Shown: positions 46,117 through 56,844, counted from the first letter of the stretch. The stretch is 64,000 nt of DNA from Paractinoplanes atraurantiacus (GCF_900215205.1 NZ_OBDY01000001.1:554786-618785); one strand, 5' to 3'. Made by a program: numbers and translations. The notes: a model not told the origin generated them from the sequence alone.

Positions 46117-47450
46117 TGAATCTTCAATTCTCCCGACGGGGCCTGCTCGGTCTCACCGCCGGCGCCGGCGGAGCCGTCCTGCTCGGCGCGTGCGGCGACA
46201 GCGGGCCCAACGAGAAGGTCACCGGCGGCGGCCAGAACGCCGCGCCGGCGCCGACCGCGTACACCGGGCCGAACGTGGCCCTGGCCTTCTGGAACGGCTT
46301 CACCGGTGGCGACGGCCCGTTCATGAAGAAGCTGGTCGACCAGTTCAACACCGAGAACCCGAACATCAAGGTCTCGATGAACACCTATCAGTGGGCCGAC
46401 TACTACCAGAAGGTGCCGGCCGCGGTCGCCACCGGCAACGGGCCCGACGTCGGCATCATGCACGTCGACAACGTGGCCACCAACGCCGCCCGCGGCGTCA
46501 TCCTGCCGCTGGAGGACCTGGCCAAGGCGCTGAACTTCAAGGCCGAGGACTTCTCGCCGCCGGTGTGGAACGCGGGCGTCTACAACAACACCCGCTACGC
46601 GATCCCGCTCGACGTGCACCCGCTCGGCTTCTTCTACAACAAGACCGTCATGGAGAAGGCCGGCCTCGACCCCGAGAAGCCGCCGACCACCAACGACGAA
46701 TATCTCGACGCGCTCGACAAGATGAAGGCCAAGGGCATCCAGGGCGACTGGGTCACCCCGTTCGAGTTCACCGGCAGCATGCAGTTCCAGTCGCTGCTGT
46801 GGCAGTTCGGCGGCAACCTGTTCGACGAGCAGGCGACCAAGGCGCTCTACGCCGAGCAGCCGGGCGTGCAGGCGCTGACCTGGATGACCGACCACATCAA
46901 GAACGGCTGGAGCCCCAAGAACGTGGCTCAGGACGCCGACCTGGTGGCCTTCCGCAACGGCAAGAACGCCTTCAACTGGAACGGCATCTGGACCATCAAC
47001 ACGCTCAAGGAGGACAAGAACCTCCAGTGGGGTGTGTCGGCGCTGCCGCAGATCGGCACGCAGAAGGCGGCGTGGGCCGGCTCGCACCAGTTCGTGCAGT
47101 TCAAGCAGAAGGCCAAGGACGACAACAAGCTGGCCGCGGGCAAGGTCTTCATCAACTGGATCAGCCAGCACTCGATCGAGTGGGCCAAGGGCGGCCAGGT
47201 GCCGGCCCGGGCCGAGATCAGAAACAGCGCCGAGTTCAAGGCGCTGCCGGAGCAGTCGGCGATCGGCTCGCAGATCGACGACCTGCACTTCCTGCCGCCG
47301 AAGCCGGGCATCGCGGAGGCGATGGCGACCGTCGTCACCGCGATCAACGAGGCTGTCCTGGGACGCAAGGAGCCGGCCAAGGCGCTGTCCGACGGCGCCG
47401 CCAAGGCCAACCAGCTCCTGGAGCAGAACGCGAAGAAGTATGGCGGCTGA
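46116..47450 (+). CDS. Sugar ABC transporter binding lipoprotein (Tat-type)
   Basis: 444 residues, GTG with GAGGAG upstream. Twin-arginine signal FSRRGLLGLTAG and lipobox LLGAC with Cys26, so probably a Tat-exported lipoprotein. Family 1 solute-binding features: VALAFWNGFTGGDGPFMKKL, PDVGIMHVD, YAIPLDVHPLGFFYNK. Captures arabino-oligosaccharides (inferred from context). Overlaps the first permease gene by 11 bp. Confidence 0.93.
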   Translation: MNLQFSRRGLLGLTAGAGGAVLLGACGDSGPNEKVTGGGQNAAPAPTAYTGPNVALAFWNGFTGGDGPFMKKLVDQFNTENPNIKVSMNTYQWADYYQKVPAAVATGNGPDVGIMHVDNVATNAARGVILPLEDLAKALNFKAEDFSPPVWNAGVYNNTRYAIPLDVHPLGFFYNKTVMEKAGLDPEKPPTTNDEYLDALDKMKAKGIQGDWVTPFEFTGSMQFQSLLWQFGGNLFDEQATKALYAEQPGVQALTWMTDHIKNGWSPKNVAQDADLVAFRNGKNAFNWNGIWTINTLKEDKNLQWGVSALPQIGTQKAAWAGSHQFVQFKQKAKDDNKLAAGKVFINWISQHSIEWAKGGQVPARAEIRNSAEFKALPEQSAIGSQIDDLHFLPPKPGIAEAMATVVTAINEAVLGRKEPAKALSDGAAKANQLLEQNAKKYGG

Positions 47451-48369
47451 CCTGGCAGTCAAGGAGCAGGTGAGTACGGAGGCGCGCGCCGGTGGCCGGA
47501 TCCGGCGTACCGGCGCGCTCACCCCGTACCTCTTCGTCCTGCCGTACTTCGTGGTCTTCGCGACGTTCGTGCTGGCGCCGGCGGTGTACGGGCTGTGGAT
47601 CAGCCTGCACGACTGGGACTACCTGCTGCCGGGCAAGCCGTTCGTCGGGCTGGACAACTATCGGGCGCTGTTCGACTCGAGCTCGGCGGTCTTCGACTTC
47701 TTCTGGGAGAGCATGTCGGCGACCGGGATCTTCACGGTCCTCAGTGTGCCGTTGCTGCTGACCGTGCCGCTGGCCATCGCGTTGATGCTCAACCGGAGCT
47801 TCAAGGGGCGCACCTTCTTCCGGGCGGTCTACTTCGCGCCGTACGTGCTGGGCGTGGCCGTGATCGGTGTGCTCTGGCGCTTCCTGCTCGACCCGAACCT
47901 GGGTGTGGTCAACGCGATCCTGCCCGGCGCCGCCCCGTGGACCACGGCGCTCCCGTGGGCCTGGATCACGCTGGTCGGCGTCACGGTCTGGTGGACGCTC
48001 GGCTTCAACGCGGTGATCTACCTGGCCGGCCTCCAGGACATTCCGAAGGAGTTGTACGAGGCGGCCCGCATCGACGGTGGCGGCAAATGGGCCGAGTTCC
48101 GCCACGTGACGCTGCCCGGCCTGCGCCCGGTGCTGCTGTTCGTCACGGTCAACACGATCCTGGTGTCGGCCAACATGTTCGGGCAGTCGTACCTGATCAC
48201 GCAGGGCGCGCCCGGCACCGAGACCCGCACCGCGATCATGTACATCGCCCAGGTCGGCCTGGCCGACTACAAGATGGGCAGCGCCGCCGCCATGAGCTAT
48301 CTGCTCACCGTCGGCCTGCTGCTGATCAGCGCGGTTGTCTTCCGCCTGTTCCGGGAGAAGGACGCATGA
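47440..48369 (+). CDS. Sugar ABC transporter permease 1
   Basis: 309 residues, ATG. Six membrane segments, the first after PYLFVLPYFVVFATFVLAPA. The cytoplasmic EAA loop reads ELYEAARIDGGGKWAEFRHV followed by TLPGLRP, which docks the ATPase. MalF-like member of the CUT1 group. Ends ATGA in overlap with permease 2. Confidence 0.94.
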   Translation: MAADLAVKEQVSTEARAGGRIRRTGALTPYLFVLPYFVVFATFVLAPAVYGLWISLHDWDYLLPGKPFVGLDNYRALFDSSSAVFDFFWESMSATGIFTVLSVPLLLTVPLAIALMLNRSFKGRTFFRAVYFAPYVLGVAVIGVLWRFLLDPNLGVVNAILPGAAPWTTALPWAWITLVGVTVWWTLGFNAVIYLAGLQDIPKELYEAARIDGGGKWAEFRHVTLPGLRPVLLFVTVNTILVSANMFGQSYLITQGAPGTETRTAIMYIAQVGLADYKMGSAAAMSYLLTVGLLLISAVVFRLFREKDA

Positions 48370-49190
48370 GACGCGTAAAGCCGATCGCCTGGTACACCGT
48401 CCTGATCGGACTGAGCCTGGTCTTCATCGCGCCGCTGGTGTGGATGCTGCTCACCGCCTTCAAGACGCCCGGCGAGGCGACCCGGGTGCCGCCCACGGTG
48501 TTCCCGCAGGAGCCGACCACGAGCGCCTTCAGCACGCTCATGGGCAACGACCAGACGCCGGTGCTGCGCTGGTTCCTCAACAGCGTGCTCGCCGCGACCG
48601 GGCAGGCCCTGCTCGTGCTGGCGGTGGCGTCGATGGCCGCGTACGCCCTGGCCCGCCTGGAATTCCGCTTCAAGCGGCTGATCTTCGGCATGATCATCGC
48701 GACGCTCTTCATACCGAGCTTCGTGCTGATCATCCCGAACTTCCTGATCGTCGACCGGTTCGGCATGCTCGACACGCTCTGGGCGCTGATCATCCCGGGG
48801 GCGGCCGGCGCGTTCGGCGTCTTCTTCCTGCGGCAGTTCTTCCTGAGCCTGCCGCGGGAGCTGGAGGAGGCGGCCGTGCTCGAGGGGGCCAACTCCTGGC
48901 AGATCTTCACCCGGGTCGTGCTGCCGCTGTCGAAGCCGGCCCTGGCCACCCTCGCGGTGATCAGCTTCCTGACCAACTGGAACGACTTCATCTGGCCGAT
49001 CTACGTGCTGTTCAGCCCCGACCAGTTCACGCTGCCGCCCGGCCTGGCGATCCTGCAGGGCGCCTACACGATCAACTACCCGGTGATCATGGCGGGGGCG
49101 CTGATCGCCAGCATCCCGGTGCTGCTGCTGTTCGTGGTCGCGCAGCGCTACGTGATCGAGGGTGTCTCCCGCTCCGGACTGAAAGGATGA
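48366..49190 (+). CDS. Sugar ABC transporter permease 2
   Basis: 274 residues, ATG. MalG-like permease with six membrane segments and the EAA loop ELEEAAVLEGANSWQIFTRV followed by VLPLSKPALATL. Pairs with permease 1. No ATP-binding subunit is encoded in the operon; a shared MsiK-type ATPase elsewhere in the genome is the likely partner, as in other actinomycete sugar systems. Confidence 0.94.
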   Translation: MRRVKPIAWYTVLIGLSLVFIAPLVWMLLTAFKTPGEATRVPPTVFPQEPTTSAFSTLMGNDQTPVLRWFLNSVLAATGQALLVLAVASMAAYALARLEFRFKRLIFGMIIATLFIPSFVLIIPNFLIVDRFGMLDTLWALIIPGAAGAFGVFFLRQFFLSLPRELEEAAVLEGANSWQIFTRVVLPLSKPALATLAVISFLTNWNDFIWPIYVLFSPDQFTLPPGLAILQGAYTINYPVIMAGALIASIPVLLLFVVAQRYVIEGVSRSGLKG

Positions 49191-49192
49191 CC

Positions 49193-50863
49193 ATGCGACG
49201 CCTGGTCGCCGCGGTTGCGGCGCTGCTCCTCCTGCCCGCTCTGACCGCCGCCGGGAGACCCCGGCCCCAGAACCCCGTCTCGGCCTCCTTCGCCGACACG
49301 TTCGCCGACCCGGTCATCGTGCGGGGAGACGACGGGCTTTATTACGCGTACGGAACCTCCGACCCGCTCCGCGAGGGCGAGCGCACACCGCATCGCATCC
49401 CGATGGCGCGCTCGGCCGACCTGGCGAACTGGAAGTACGTGGGCGACGCCTTCACCGGCCTGCCCGCGTTTGCGGCGGAGGGCGCCTCACTGTGGGCACC
49501 GGACGTTCGCAAGATCGGCAAGCGCTGGGTCATGTACGTGACCGTGACCGAGACTTCTCCCGGCGCCTCGGCGATCGGCGTCGCCACCGCGCCCACCCCG
49601 ACCGGGCCGTGGACCTTCACGGCGGAACCGGCCGTGCCGCCGCGCGCGGCCCCCGGCGGCGGCTGGTGGTGGACCTTCGACCCGTCCCAGTTGACCACGC
49701 CGGACGGCAGGAAGTACCTCTACTACGGCAGCTACTTCGGCGGCATCTGGGTCAGCGAGCTCACCGCCGACGGCCTGCGGATCACCGGCACCCCGACGCG
49801 GGTCGCCATCGACAACAAGTTCGAGGGTGCGTACGTCGTACGCCGCGACGGTTTCTACTACCTGTTCGCCTCCTCGGCCAACTGCTGCGCCGGCCCGACC
49901 ACCGGATATTCGGTGTCGGTGGGCCGATCCCGCAGCCCGCTCGGCCCGTTCACCGACCGCGACGGCCTGCGACTCGACGTCTCGCGGGCCGGCGGCACCC
50001 CGGTGATCGCGCCGAACGGCAACCGCTGGGTCGGCACCGGGCACAACGGACTGATCACCGACCGGTCCGGGCAGGACTGGTTCGTCTACCACGCCATCGA
50101 CCGCGACGACCCGTACCTGGACGAGCCGTTCGGCATCAACGAGCGCCCGATGCTGCTCGACCGCCTCGACTGGATCGGCGGCTGGCCCACGGTCAACCGG
50201 GGCGCCTGGGCCTCCGGCGGGCCGAGCGGCACCGCCGTCACGCCGTCACCCGGCCGTCTCCTGCGCCAGTACTCCGACGAGTTCGGCACGCTCGGCGCCG
50301 GCTGGGACTTCGTGCGGCCCGACCCGGCCGTGACCACCGGCTCCGGGGCGCTGCGCTGGCCGGTGCAGGGCGCCGACCTGACCGGCACGTCGAACAACGC
50401 CGGGGTGCTGCTGCGCGACCCGCCGGCCGGCTCGTGGATCGCCGAGACGAAGCTGACGCTGCCGCTCGGCGAGGACTCGGTGCGCAACTACCAGCAGGCC
50501 GGGCTCATCGCGTACGCCAATGACGATCTTTTCGCCCGGCTCAGCGCGGTGGCCATCTGGAACACGCGGCAGGTCGAGTTCGGCAAGGAGATGCCGTACG
50601 CCGGAGCGCTGTCCTACGGCGGCACGATCGCCGGCACCCCCGGGCTCGAGACCACCTGGCTGCGCCTGGCCCACCGGGTCGACCCGGCCAACGGCGAGCA
50701 CGAATACCGGGCCGGGGTGAGCCGCGACGGCAAGCGCTGGACGTGGGGCGGGGTGTGGACCCTGCCCGCCGACAGTTCACCGCGTGTCGGCCTGGTCGCG
50801 CACGGCGGCGCCGAGCCGGCGGTCACCGCGTCGTTCGACTACCTCCGGTTCTACCGGTGGTGA
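49193..50863 (+). CDS. Secreted glycoside hydrolase family 43 with C-terminal sandwich domain
   Basis: 556 residues from ATG 49193, placed five bases after GAAAGGA; ATG 49187 overlaps the permease stop but is too close to that site. Signal peptide LVAAVAALLLLPALTAAG. Five-blade GH43 propeller with base Asp39 (FADPVIV), modulator Asp163 (WTFDPSQL) and acid Glu211 (KFEGAYVV). Residues about 365-556 form a concanavalin-like beta-sandwich (SDEFGTLGAGWDFVRPDP), as in GH43 arabinanase/xylosidase C-terminal domains. Likely acts outside the cell on arabinan or arabinoxylan. Confidence 0.9.
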   Translation: MRRLVAAVAALLLLPALTAAGRPRPQNPVSASFADTFADPVIVRGDDGLYYAYGTSDPLREGERTPHRIPMARSADLANWKYVGDAFTGLPAFAAEGASLWAPDVRKIGKRWVMYVTVTETSPGASAIGVATAPTPTGPWTFTAEPAVPPRAAPGGGWWWTFDPSQLTTPDGRKYLYYGSYFGGIWVSELTADGLRITGTPTRVAIDNKFEGAYVVRRDGFYYLFASSANCCAGPTTGYSVSVGRSRSPLGPFTDRDGLRLDVSRAGGTPVIAPNGNRWVGTGHNGLITDRSGQDWFVYHAIDRDDPYLDEPFGINERPMLLDRLDWIGGWPTVNRGAWASGGPSGTAVTPSPGRLLRQYSDEFGTLGAGWDFVRPDPAVTTGSGALRWPVQGADLTGTSNNAGVLLRDPPAGSWIAETKLTLPLGEDSVRNYQQAGLIAYANDDLFARLSAVAIWNTRQVEFGKEMPYAGALSYGGTIAGTPGLETTWLRLAHRVDPANGEHEYRAGVSRDGKRWTWGGVWTLPADSSPRVGLVAHGGAEPAVTASFDYLRFYRW

Positions 50864-51852
50864 GACGGTTCCTGTTGATGGCCGTGGTGGCGCTGCTCGC
50901 GGGCTGCGACACCACGGCCGCCACCCCTCCAGAGGACAAAGTGGACACCTTCACCAATCCGGTCTTCGGCGAGAACTTCCCCGATCCGGGCGCGCTTCTC
51001 GTCGGCGGGACCTGGTACGCGTACGGAACGAACAGCTCGGCCGAGAACGTGCCGATCCTGACCTCGGCCGACCTCGTGCACTGGACCCCGGCCGGTGACG
51101 CCCTGCCTCAGGTCGGCCGATGGGCCGAGCGCGGGCACACCTGGGCGCCCGAGGTGATCGAGGGTCCCGGCGGCACCTATCTGCTCTATTACACGGCCCG
51201 GTCGACCGCGACCGGCCGCCAGTGCGTGGGCGTCGCCGTGGCCGGCACGCCCGGCGGCCCGTTCACCGACGACGCCGCCGAGCCGCTGGTCTGCCAGGCC
51301 ACCGAGGGCGGGTCGATCGACGCCAGCCCCTACCTCGACGAGTCCGGTGGCCGCTGGCTCTACTGGAAGAACGACGGCAACGCGGTCGGGCAGCCCACCT
51401 ACCTCTACGGCGCCCGGCTCGACGACGCCGGCCGTGCCATCGACGGCGAGCCGAAACGGCTGCTGCGCAACGACGCCGACTGGGAGGCGCACGTCATCGA
51501 GGCGCCCCAGATGGTCCGCCACGACGGAAAGCTCTACCTCTTCTATTCGGCGAACGCGTTCGACGCCGACGCCTACGCCCTGGGCTACGCCACCTGCGAC
51601 GGCCCGCTCGGCCCGTGCCGCAAGGCGCCGGAGAACCCGATCCTGCGCTCGTCGGCCGCCGCGGCCGGACCCGGCCACGGCTTCCTGGTCACCCTGCCCA
51701 CCGGCGCGACCTGGATGCTCTACCACGCCTGGCCGGACGGCGCGGTGGGCAGCGTCGCGCCCGGCCGGCAGCTCTGGCTCGACCGGGTCGACTGGATCGA
51801 CGGGAGACCGGTGGTCAAGGGACCGACGGCCGAGGCGCAGCCGGTGCCCTAG
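50860..51852 (+). CDS. GH43 lipoprotein, arabinanase/arabinofuranosidase-like
   Basis: 330 residues from GTG 50860, overlapping the previous stop by GTGA; an adjacent GTG 50857 is also in frame. Lipobox ALLAGC with Cys16, so attached to the outer face of the membrane. GH43 residues: Asp42 (FPDPGALL), Asp154 (SIDASPYLD), Glu214 (VIEAPQMV). No extra domain. The substrate is inferred from the operon. Last gene of the module. Confidence 0.9.
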   Translation: MRRFLLMAVVALLAGCDTTAATPPEDKVDTFTNPVFGENFPDPGALLVGGTWYAYGTNSSAENVPILTSADLVHWTPAGDALPQVGRWAERGHTWAPEVIEGPGGTYLLYYTARSTATGRQCVGVAVAGTPGGPFTDDAAEPLVCQATEGGSIDASPYLDESGGRWLYWKNDGNAVGQPTYLYGARLDDAGRAIDGEPKRLLRNDADWEAHVIEAPQMVRHDGKLYLFYSANAFDADAYALGYATCDGPLGPCRKAPENPILRSSAAAAGPGHGFLVTLPTGATWMLYHAWPDGAVGSVAPGRQLWLDRVDWIDGRPVVKGPTAEAQPVP

Positions 51853-52052
51853 GACTCGTCCTTGTGGTGGTGGCGGCCCTCCGCCACCTCCTCGATCGCC
51901 TCGACGATCGCGCCGGTCAGGTCGCCGGCCGGAACGGCGATGCTCTCGCCGAAGCCTTCGGCGGGCTCCCGCTCGGGCTGCGGCGCGGTGCCGTCCCCGG
52001 CGAAGCCGAACTCGTTGGGCTCGTCCTGCTCTGTTTCCCGTGGAGTGGTCAT
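51849..52052 (-). CDS. Small acidic hypothetical protein
   Basis: 67 residues from ATG 52052 (AGGGGC just upstream); ATG 52064 is an alternative. Acidic, hydrophilic, no membrane segment: a Glu/Pro-rich first half and a helix (LTGAIVEAIEEVAEG) ending in HHHKDES. Not recognised. Convergent with the GH43 gene, overlapping by 4 bp, and upstream-independent of galK-galE. Confidence 0.55.
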   Translation of the reverse strand: MTTPRETEQDEPNEFGFAGDGTAPQPEREPAEGFGESIAVPAGDLTGAIVEAIEEVAEGRHHHKDES

Positions 52053-52092
52053 GCCCCTGCGCATACCCGCGGGGGCATGACCTGAAGCGTTC

Positions 52093-53241
52093 CTAGGCGG
52101 TGATCGCGGTCGCGCCCGGCCCGGCCGTCACCGTCCAGCACGTGGGTGCCTTGAAGCCCCTCTGTGCGTACGCCGCCTCGACCGCCTCCGTGGTCACCTG
52201 GGCCTTGCCGGCCTCGATGAGGGCCAGGACGCAGCCGCCGAAGCCGCCGCCGGTCATCCGGGCCCCGAGGGCGCCGGCCGCGATCGCGGCCTCGACCGCG
52301 ACGTCGACCTGGTCCACGGTGATCTCGAAGTCGTCGCGCATCGAGGCGTGGCCGGCGGTCAGCACCGGCCCGATCTCGCGGACGCGGCCCTCGCGCAGCA
52401 GGGCGACGGTGTCGAGCACCCGCTGGTCCTCGGTGACGATGTGGCGCACCCGGCGGCGCATCACGTCGTCGCCGAGGCGGGGCAGGACGTTGTCGAGGTC
52501 GGCGACCGAGATGTCGCGCAGCGCGGGGACGCCCAGGATCGCGGCCGCCTCCTCGCACGACTTGCGGCGGGCGCCGTACTCGCCGTCGACGTGCTGGTGC
52601 GGGGCGTTGCTGTTGATGACCAGGATGGCCAGGCCCTCGGCGGCCAGGTCGAACGGGATCTGGTCGACCTCGAACGAGCGGCAGTCGAGGAAGAGGGCCT
52701 TGCCCTCCTGACACCGGATGGACGCCGACTGGTCCATGATGCCGGTCGGCGCGCCCACGTAGACGTTCTCGGCGCGCTGGGCGATCGACGGCCGGCGGTC
52801 GAGCGGCACCTCAAGCCCGCCCAGGTCGACCAGCGCGGTCAGCACGGCCGACTCCAGGGCGGCCGACGACGACAGGCCGGAGCCGAGCGGCACCTCGGAG
52901 GCGAGCGCGATGCGGGCGCCGGGCACCTCGTGGCCGTCCTCGGCCAGGGCCCAGACGACCCCGGCCACGTAGGCGGCCCAGCCGGTGACCTCGCCGGGCT
53001 GGGTCAGCCCGAACGAGACGGCCTCGTCGGTGAAGGTGGAGCAGACGGTCCACTCGCCGGCCGGGGCCGGGCTGACCGCGGCCACGGTGCGCTGCGGCAA
53101 GGCGAACGGCAGCACGAAGCCGTCGTTGTAGTCGGTGTGCTCACCGATCAGGTTGACCCGGCCGGGAGCGGCCCAGAGACCTGCGGGCTCTTCACCGAAC
53201 TGCTTGCGATACGCCTCTACGGCGTCGTTGATGACACTCAT
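52093..53241 (-). CDS. galK: Galactokinase
   Basis: 382 residues, ATG. GHMP kinase: GRVNLIGEHTDYNDGFVLPF (galactokinase signature), PLGSGLSSSAALES (ATP loop), GIMDQSAS with the catalytic Asp, and GARMTGGGFGGCVLAL. Phosphorylates galactose to galactose-1-phosphate. Start overlaps the galE stop by ATGA. No galT in this group. Confidence 0.96.
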   Translation of the reverse strand: MSVINDAVEAYRKQFGEEPAGLWAAPGRVNLIGEHTDYNDGFVLPFALPQRTVAAVSPAPAGEWTVCSTFTDEAVSFGLTQPGEVTGWAAYVAGVVWALAEDGHEVPGARIALASEVPLGSGLSSSAALESAVLTALVDLGGLEVPLDRRPSIAQRAENVYVGAPTGIMDQSASIRCQEGKALFLDCRSFEVDQIPFDLAAEGLAILVINSNAPHQHVDGEYGARRKSCEEAAAILGVPALRDISVADLDNVLPRLGDDVMRRRVRHIVTEDQRVLDTVALLREGRVREIGPVLTAGHASMRDDFEITVDQVDVAVEAAIAAGALGARMTGGGFGGCVLALIEAGKAQVTTEAVEAAYAQRGFKAPTCWTVTAGPGATAITA

Positions 53242-54212
53242 GCCACGTGCTTTCGGTAGAAGGTCCAGGCGTCACCGATCATGTCCTGCAGGGTGTTCTT
53301 CTGCGGGACCCAGCCCAGCTCTTCCCGCGCGCGGGCGGACGACGCGACCAGGGTGGCCGGGTCGCCCTCGCGGCGCGGGGCGATCTCGATCGGCAGCTCG
53401 GCGCCGGTGACCTCGCGGGCCGCCTCGACGACCTGGCGGTTGGAGAAGCCGTTGCCGTTGCCCAGGTTGTAGATGCGGTGCTCGCCCGGGGTGGCGGCGT
53501 CCAGCGCCAGCAGGTGGGCCCGGGCCAGGTCTTCCACGTGGATGTAGTCGCGCACGCAGGTGCCGTCGGGGGTCGGGTAGTCGTCGCCGAACAGCTGGAG
53601 CTTGTCGCGCTTGCCGGCGGCGGCCTGAAGCGTGATCGGGATCAGGTGGGTCTCGGGGTCGTGCCGCTCGCCGATCTCGTGGCCGTCGCGGATGTAGGCT
53701 CCCGCGACGTTGAAGTAGCGCAGCGAGACCGCGGCCAGGTTGTGCGCGAACGTCTCCGAGGTGAGCGCGTAGTCGAACGCCAGCTTGGTGGCGCCGTACG
53801 TGTTCGTGGGGGCCTTGGCCGCGTTCTCGGTGATCGGCAGCTCGACCGGGTTGCCGTAGACGGCGGCGGTGGAGGAGAAGATGACCCGCGGCACCCGGGC
53901 GGCCCGGATCGCGTCGAGCAGGGCCAGCGATTTCACCACGTTGTCGTGCCAGTACAGCTCGGGCTTGGTCATCGACTCGCCGGCCTGGATGAGCCCGGCG
54001 AAGTGCAGCACCGCGTCGAAGCCGGCCTCGGGGGTCAGCACCTGCGCGGCGTCGGCGATGTCGGCCTGCACGAAGGTGGCGTCGGGCGCGACGGCCTCAC
54101 GGAAGCCCCGGACCAGACTGTCCAGGACCACTACCTCGTGGCCGGCGTCGAGCAGCAGGCGGCTGGTGATGCTGCCTACGTAGCCGGCACCCCCGGTGAC
54201 GAGCAGTTTCAC
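53238..54212 (-). CDS. galE: UDP-glucose 4-epimerase
   Basis: 324 residues, GTG. Extended SDR: GGAGYVGSITSRLLLDAGHE, SSTAAVYGNP, catalytic YGATKLAFDY, SLRYFNVAGAY, TCVRDYIHVEDLARAH. Interconverts UDP-glucose and UDP-galactose. Operon galE-galK. A palindromic element lies 50 bp upstream. Confidence 0.96.
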   Translation of the reverse strand: MKLLVTGGAGYVGSITSRLLLDAGHEVVVLDSLVRGFREAVAPDATFVQADIADAAQVLTPEAGFDAVLHFAGLIQAGESMTKPELYWHDNVVKSLALLDAIRAARVPRVIFSSTAAVYGNPVELPITENAAKAPTNTYGATKLAFDYALTSETFAHNLAAVSLRYFNVAGAYIRDGHEIGERHDPETHLIPITLQAAAGKRDKLQLFGDDYPTPDGTCVRDYIHVEDLARAHLLALDAATPGEHRIYNLGNGNGFSNRQVVEAAREVTGAELPIEIAPRREGDPATLVASSARAREELGWVPQKNTLQDMIGDAWTFYRKHVA

Positions 54213-54261
54213 GGTGTGGTTCCCCCTAGCTGGGCGTTTGCGTCAACCTTACGTTCCATCA

Positions 54262-54275
54262 CTTTCGATCAAAAG
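54262..54275. promoter_or_regulatory. Palindromic element in the galE/trpS spacer
   Basis: CTTTCGATCAAAAG is a near-perfect palindrome with one mismatched pair. On the minus strand it overlaps a -35-like TTGACT (54273-54278) in front of galE. DeoR-type repressors use similar AT-flanked GATC sites. A second palindrome, GTTCGAAC, lies at 54283-54290. Confidence 0.5.
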
Positions 54276-54338
54276 TCAACAGGTTCGAACATGCGACAGG
54301 TCCCACCGGGGTGTTCGCGCCCCGACCTTGGGGGCTGA

Positions 54339-55373
<1,035 letters not shown>

Positions 55374-55379
55374 TCGGCG

Positions 55380-55910
55380 GTGGCGGACCCCCTCTTCACC
55401 CGGATCGGCGTCGCTATCGACATCCCCGAGCCCTGGGGCGAGCAGCTGACTCGCCGCCGGGCCGAGGCGGGTGACCCGCAGGCGGCCTACACCCCGGCCC
55501 ACGTGACGCTGCTGGGGCCGACCGAGGTGCGCACCGAGGCGCTGCCGTCGATCGAGCGGCATCTGGAGAAGGTGGCCGCGGCCCAGCCGCCGTTCACCAT
55601 CCACCTGCGTGGCACCGGCACGTTCCGGCCGATCACCGAGGTGGTCTTCGTGACGCTGGCCGTCGGCATCAGCGAGTGCGAGCTGCTGGCCGAGGCGATC
55701 ACGGCGTCCGACGAGGTCAACCGCGACTCCCGCTTCCCGTACCACCCGCATGTGACGGTGGCCCAGGACGTGCCGGCCGAGGCGCTGGACGCGGCGTTCG
55801 ACGATCTGGCCGGTTTCTCGGCGAAGTTTGGAGTGCCGGCCTTCACGCTGTTCTCGCACGGCGGCGAGGGGCCGTGGAAACGCCGCCGCGACTACCCGCT
55901 GGGTTCGTAG
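55380..55910 (+). CDS. 2'-5' RNA ligase / 2H phosphoesterase family protein
   Basis: 176 residues, GTG, 6 bp after trpS. Two HxT motifs that form the active site of the 2H superfamily: HVTLLGPTE near residue 42 and HPHVTVAQDV near residue 122. Family members act on 2',3'-cyclic or 2'-5' linked RNA ends; the substrate here is unknown. Its position behind trpS suggests co-transcription. Confidence 0.85.
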   Translation: MADPLFTRIGVAIDIPEPWGEQLTRRRAEAGDPQAAYTPAHVTLLGPTEVRTEALPSIERHLEKVAAAQPPFTIHLRGTGTFRPITEVVFVTLAVGISECELLAEAITASDEVNRDSRFPYHPHVTVAQDVPAEALDAAFDDLAGFSAKFGVPAFTLFSHGGEGPWKRRRDYPLGS

Positions 55911-55931
55911 TTTTTCGGCTACCTTCAGCGC

Positions 55932-56843
55932 GTGAATCCGATCGATCGGGCGTACGACACCGCGGAGATGCAGATTCTCCGGTTGCGCCGGCGCTCGAAA
56001 TACTTCGATCACCTCAGCCGGGCCCTGCTGCGTTTCTGGGAGGCGCAGGGCGGGCGCCTGGCCGCGGCCATCGCGTACTACGGGTTCTTCGCCGTCTTCG
56101 CGCTGCTGCTGATCGGATATTCGATCTTCGGCATCCTGCTGGACAACAACAAGGAGCTGTTCGAGGTCGTCAGCGACTTCCTCCGGCAGAACCTGCCCTT
56201 CCTCGACGTGCCGGCCATCCTGGCCAGCGGAAAGACCGTCGGCATCGTGGGCATCATCGGCCTGACCTTCACCGGCATCGCCTGGGTCGAGGCGATCCGC
56301 TCGTCGCAGCGGCTGATCTGGCGCCTCAACGAGCAGCCCGGATACATCGGGGTGCGGCAGGCGCTCGACCTGCTGGTGCTGCTCGGCATCCTGGCCCTGC
56401 TCGCGCTCAGCCAGCTCGCCGTCTACGGGCTGGAGAAGCTGCTGGCCTGGATGGCCGACGGCATCGTGCAGTCCACGGTGAGCTGGGCCCTCACGGTGGC
56501 GGTCAACATGCTGCTGGCGGCGGCGCTGCTGGCCGCGGTGCCCCGGTTGCGGATGACGGTGCGGCGGATGACTCCGCCGGTCCTGCAAGTCGGTATCGGT
56601 GTGACATTGCTCAACACGGTGGGCAAGTCGTTCGTCGGCCTGGTGCAGCGCAACCCGGCCTACGGACTGGTCGGCTCGGCCGTCGGCGTGCTGGTCTACC
56701 TGTACGTCTTCAATCAGCTGCTGCTGTTCGGGGCGGCCTGGGCGGCGACCAGCCCGCACGGCCGCGTGATCGACCTGTCAGCTGACGATAAAAGTGCTCC
56801 GGTGGGGCAAAATACCTGGATTCGGCACAGCCGCCCGGAATGA
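55932..56843 (+). CDS. YihY/BrkB-family inner-membrane protein
   Basis: 303 residues, GTG. Six membrane segments with the BrkB pattern: GGRLAAAIAYYGFFAVFALL, then GIVGIIGLTFTGIAWVEAIR, then the C-terminal YLYVFNQLLLFGAAWAATSP. In other bacteria the family includes proteins once described as RNase BN and serum-resistance factor BrkB; the transport role is unsettled. Near trpS and SCO4848-like genes, as in other actinomycetes. Confidence 0.9.
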   Translation: MNPIDRAYDTAEMQILRLRRRSKYFDHLSRALLRFWEAQGGRLAAAIAYYGFFAVFALLLIGYSIFGILLDNNKELFEVVSDFLRQNLPFLDVPAILASGKTVGIVGIIGLTFTGIAWVEAIRSSQRLIWRLNEQPGYIGVRQALDLLVLLGILALLALSQLAVYGLEKLLAWMADGIVQSTVSWALTVAVNMLLAAALLAAVPRLRMTVRRMTPPVLQVGIGVTLLNTVGKSFVGLVQRNPAYGLVGSAVGVLVYLYVFNQLLLFGAAWAATSPHGRVIDLSADDKSAPVGQNTWIRHSRPE

Positions 56844-56844
56844 T

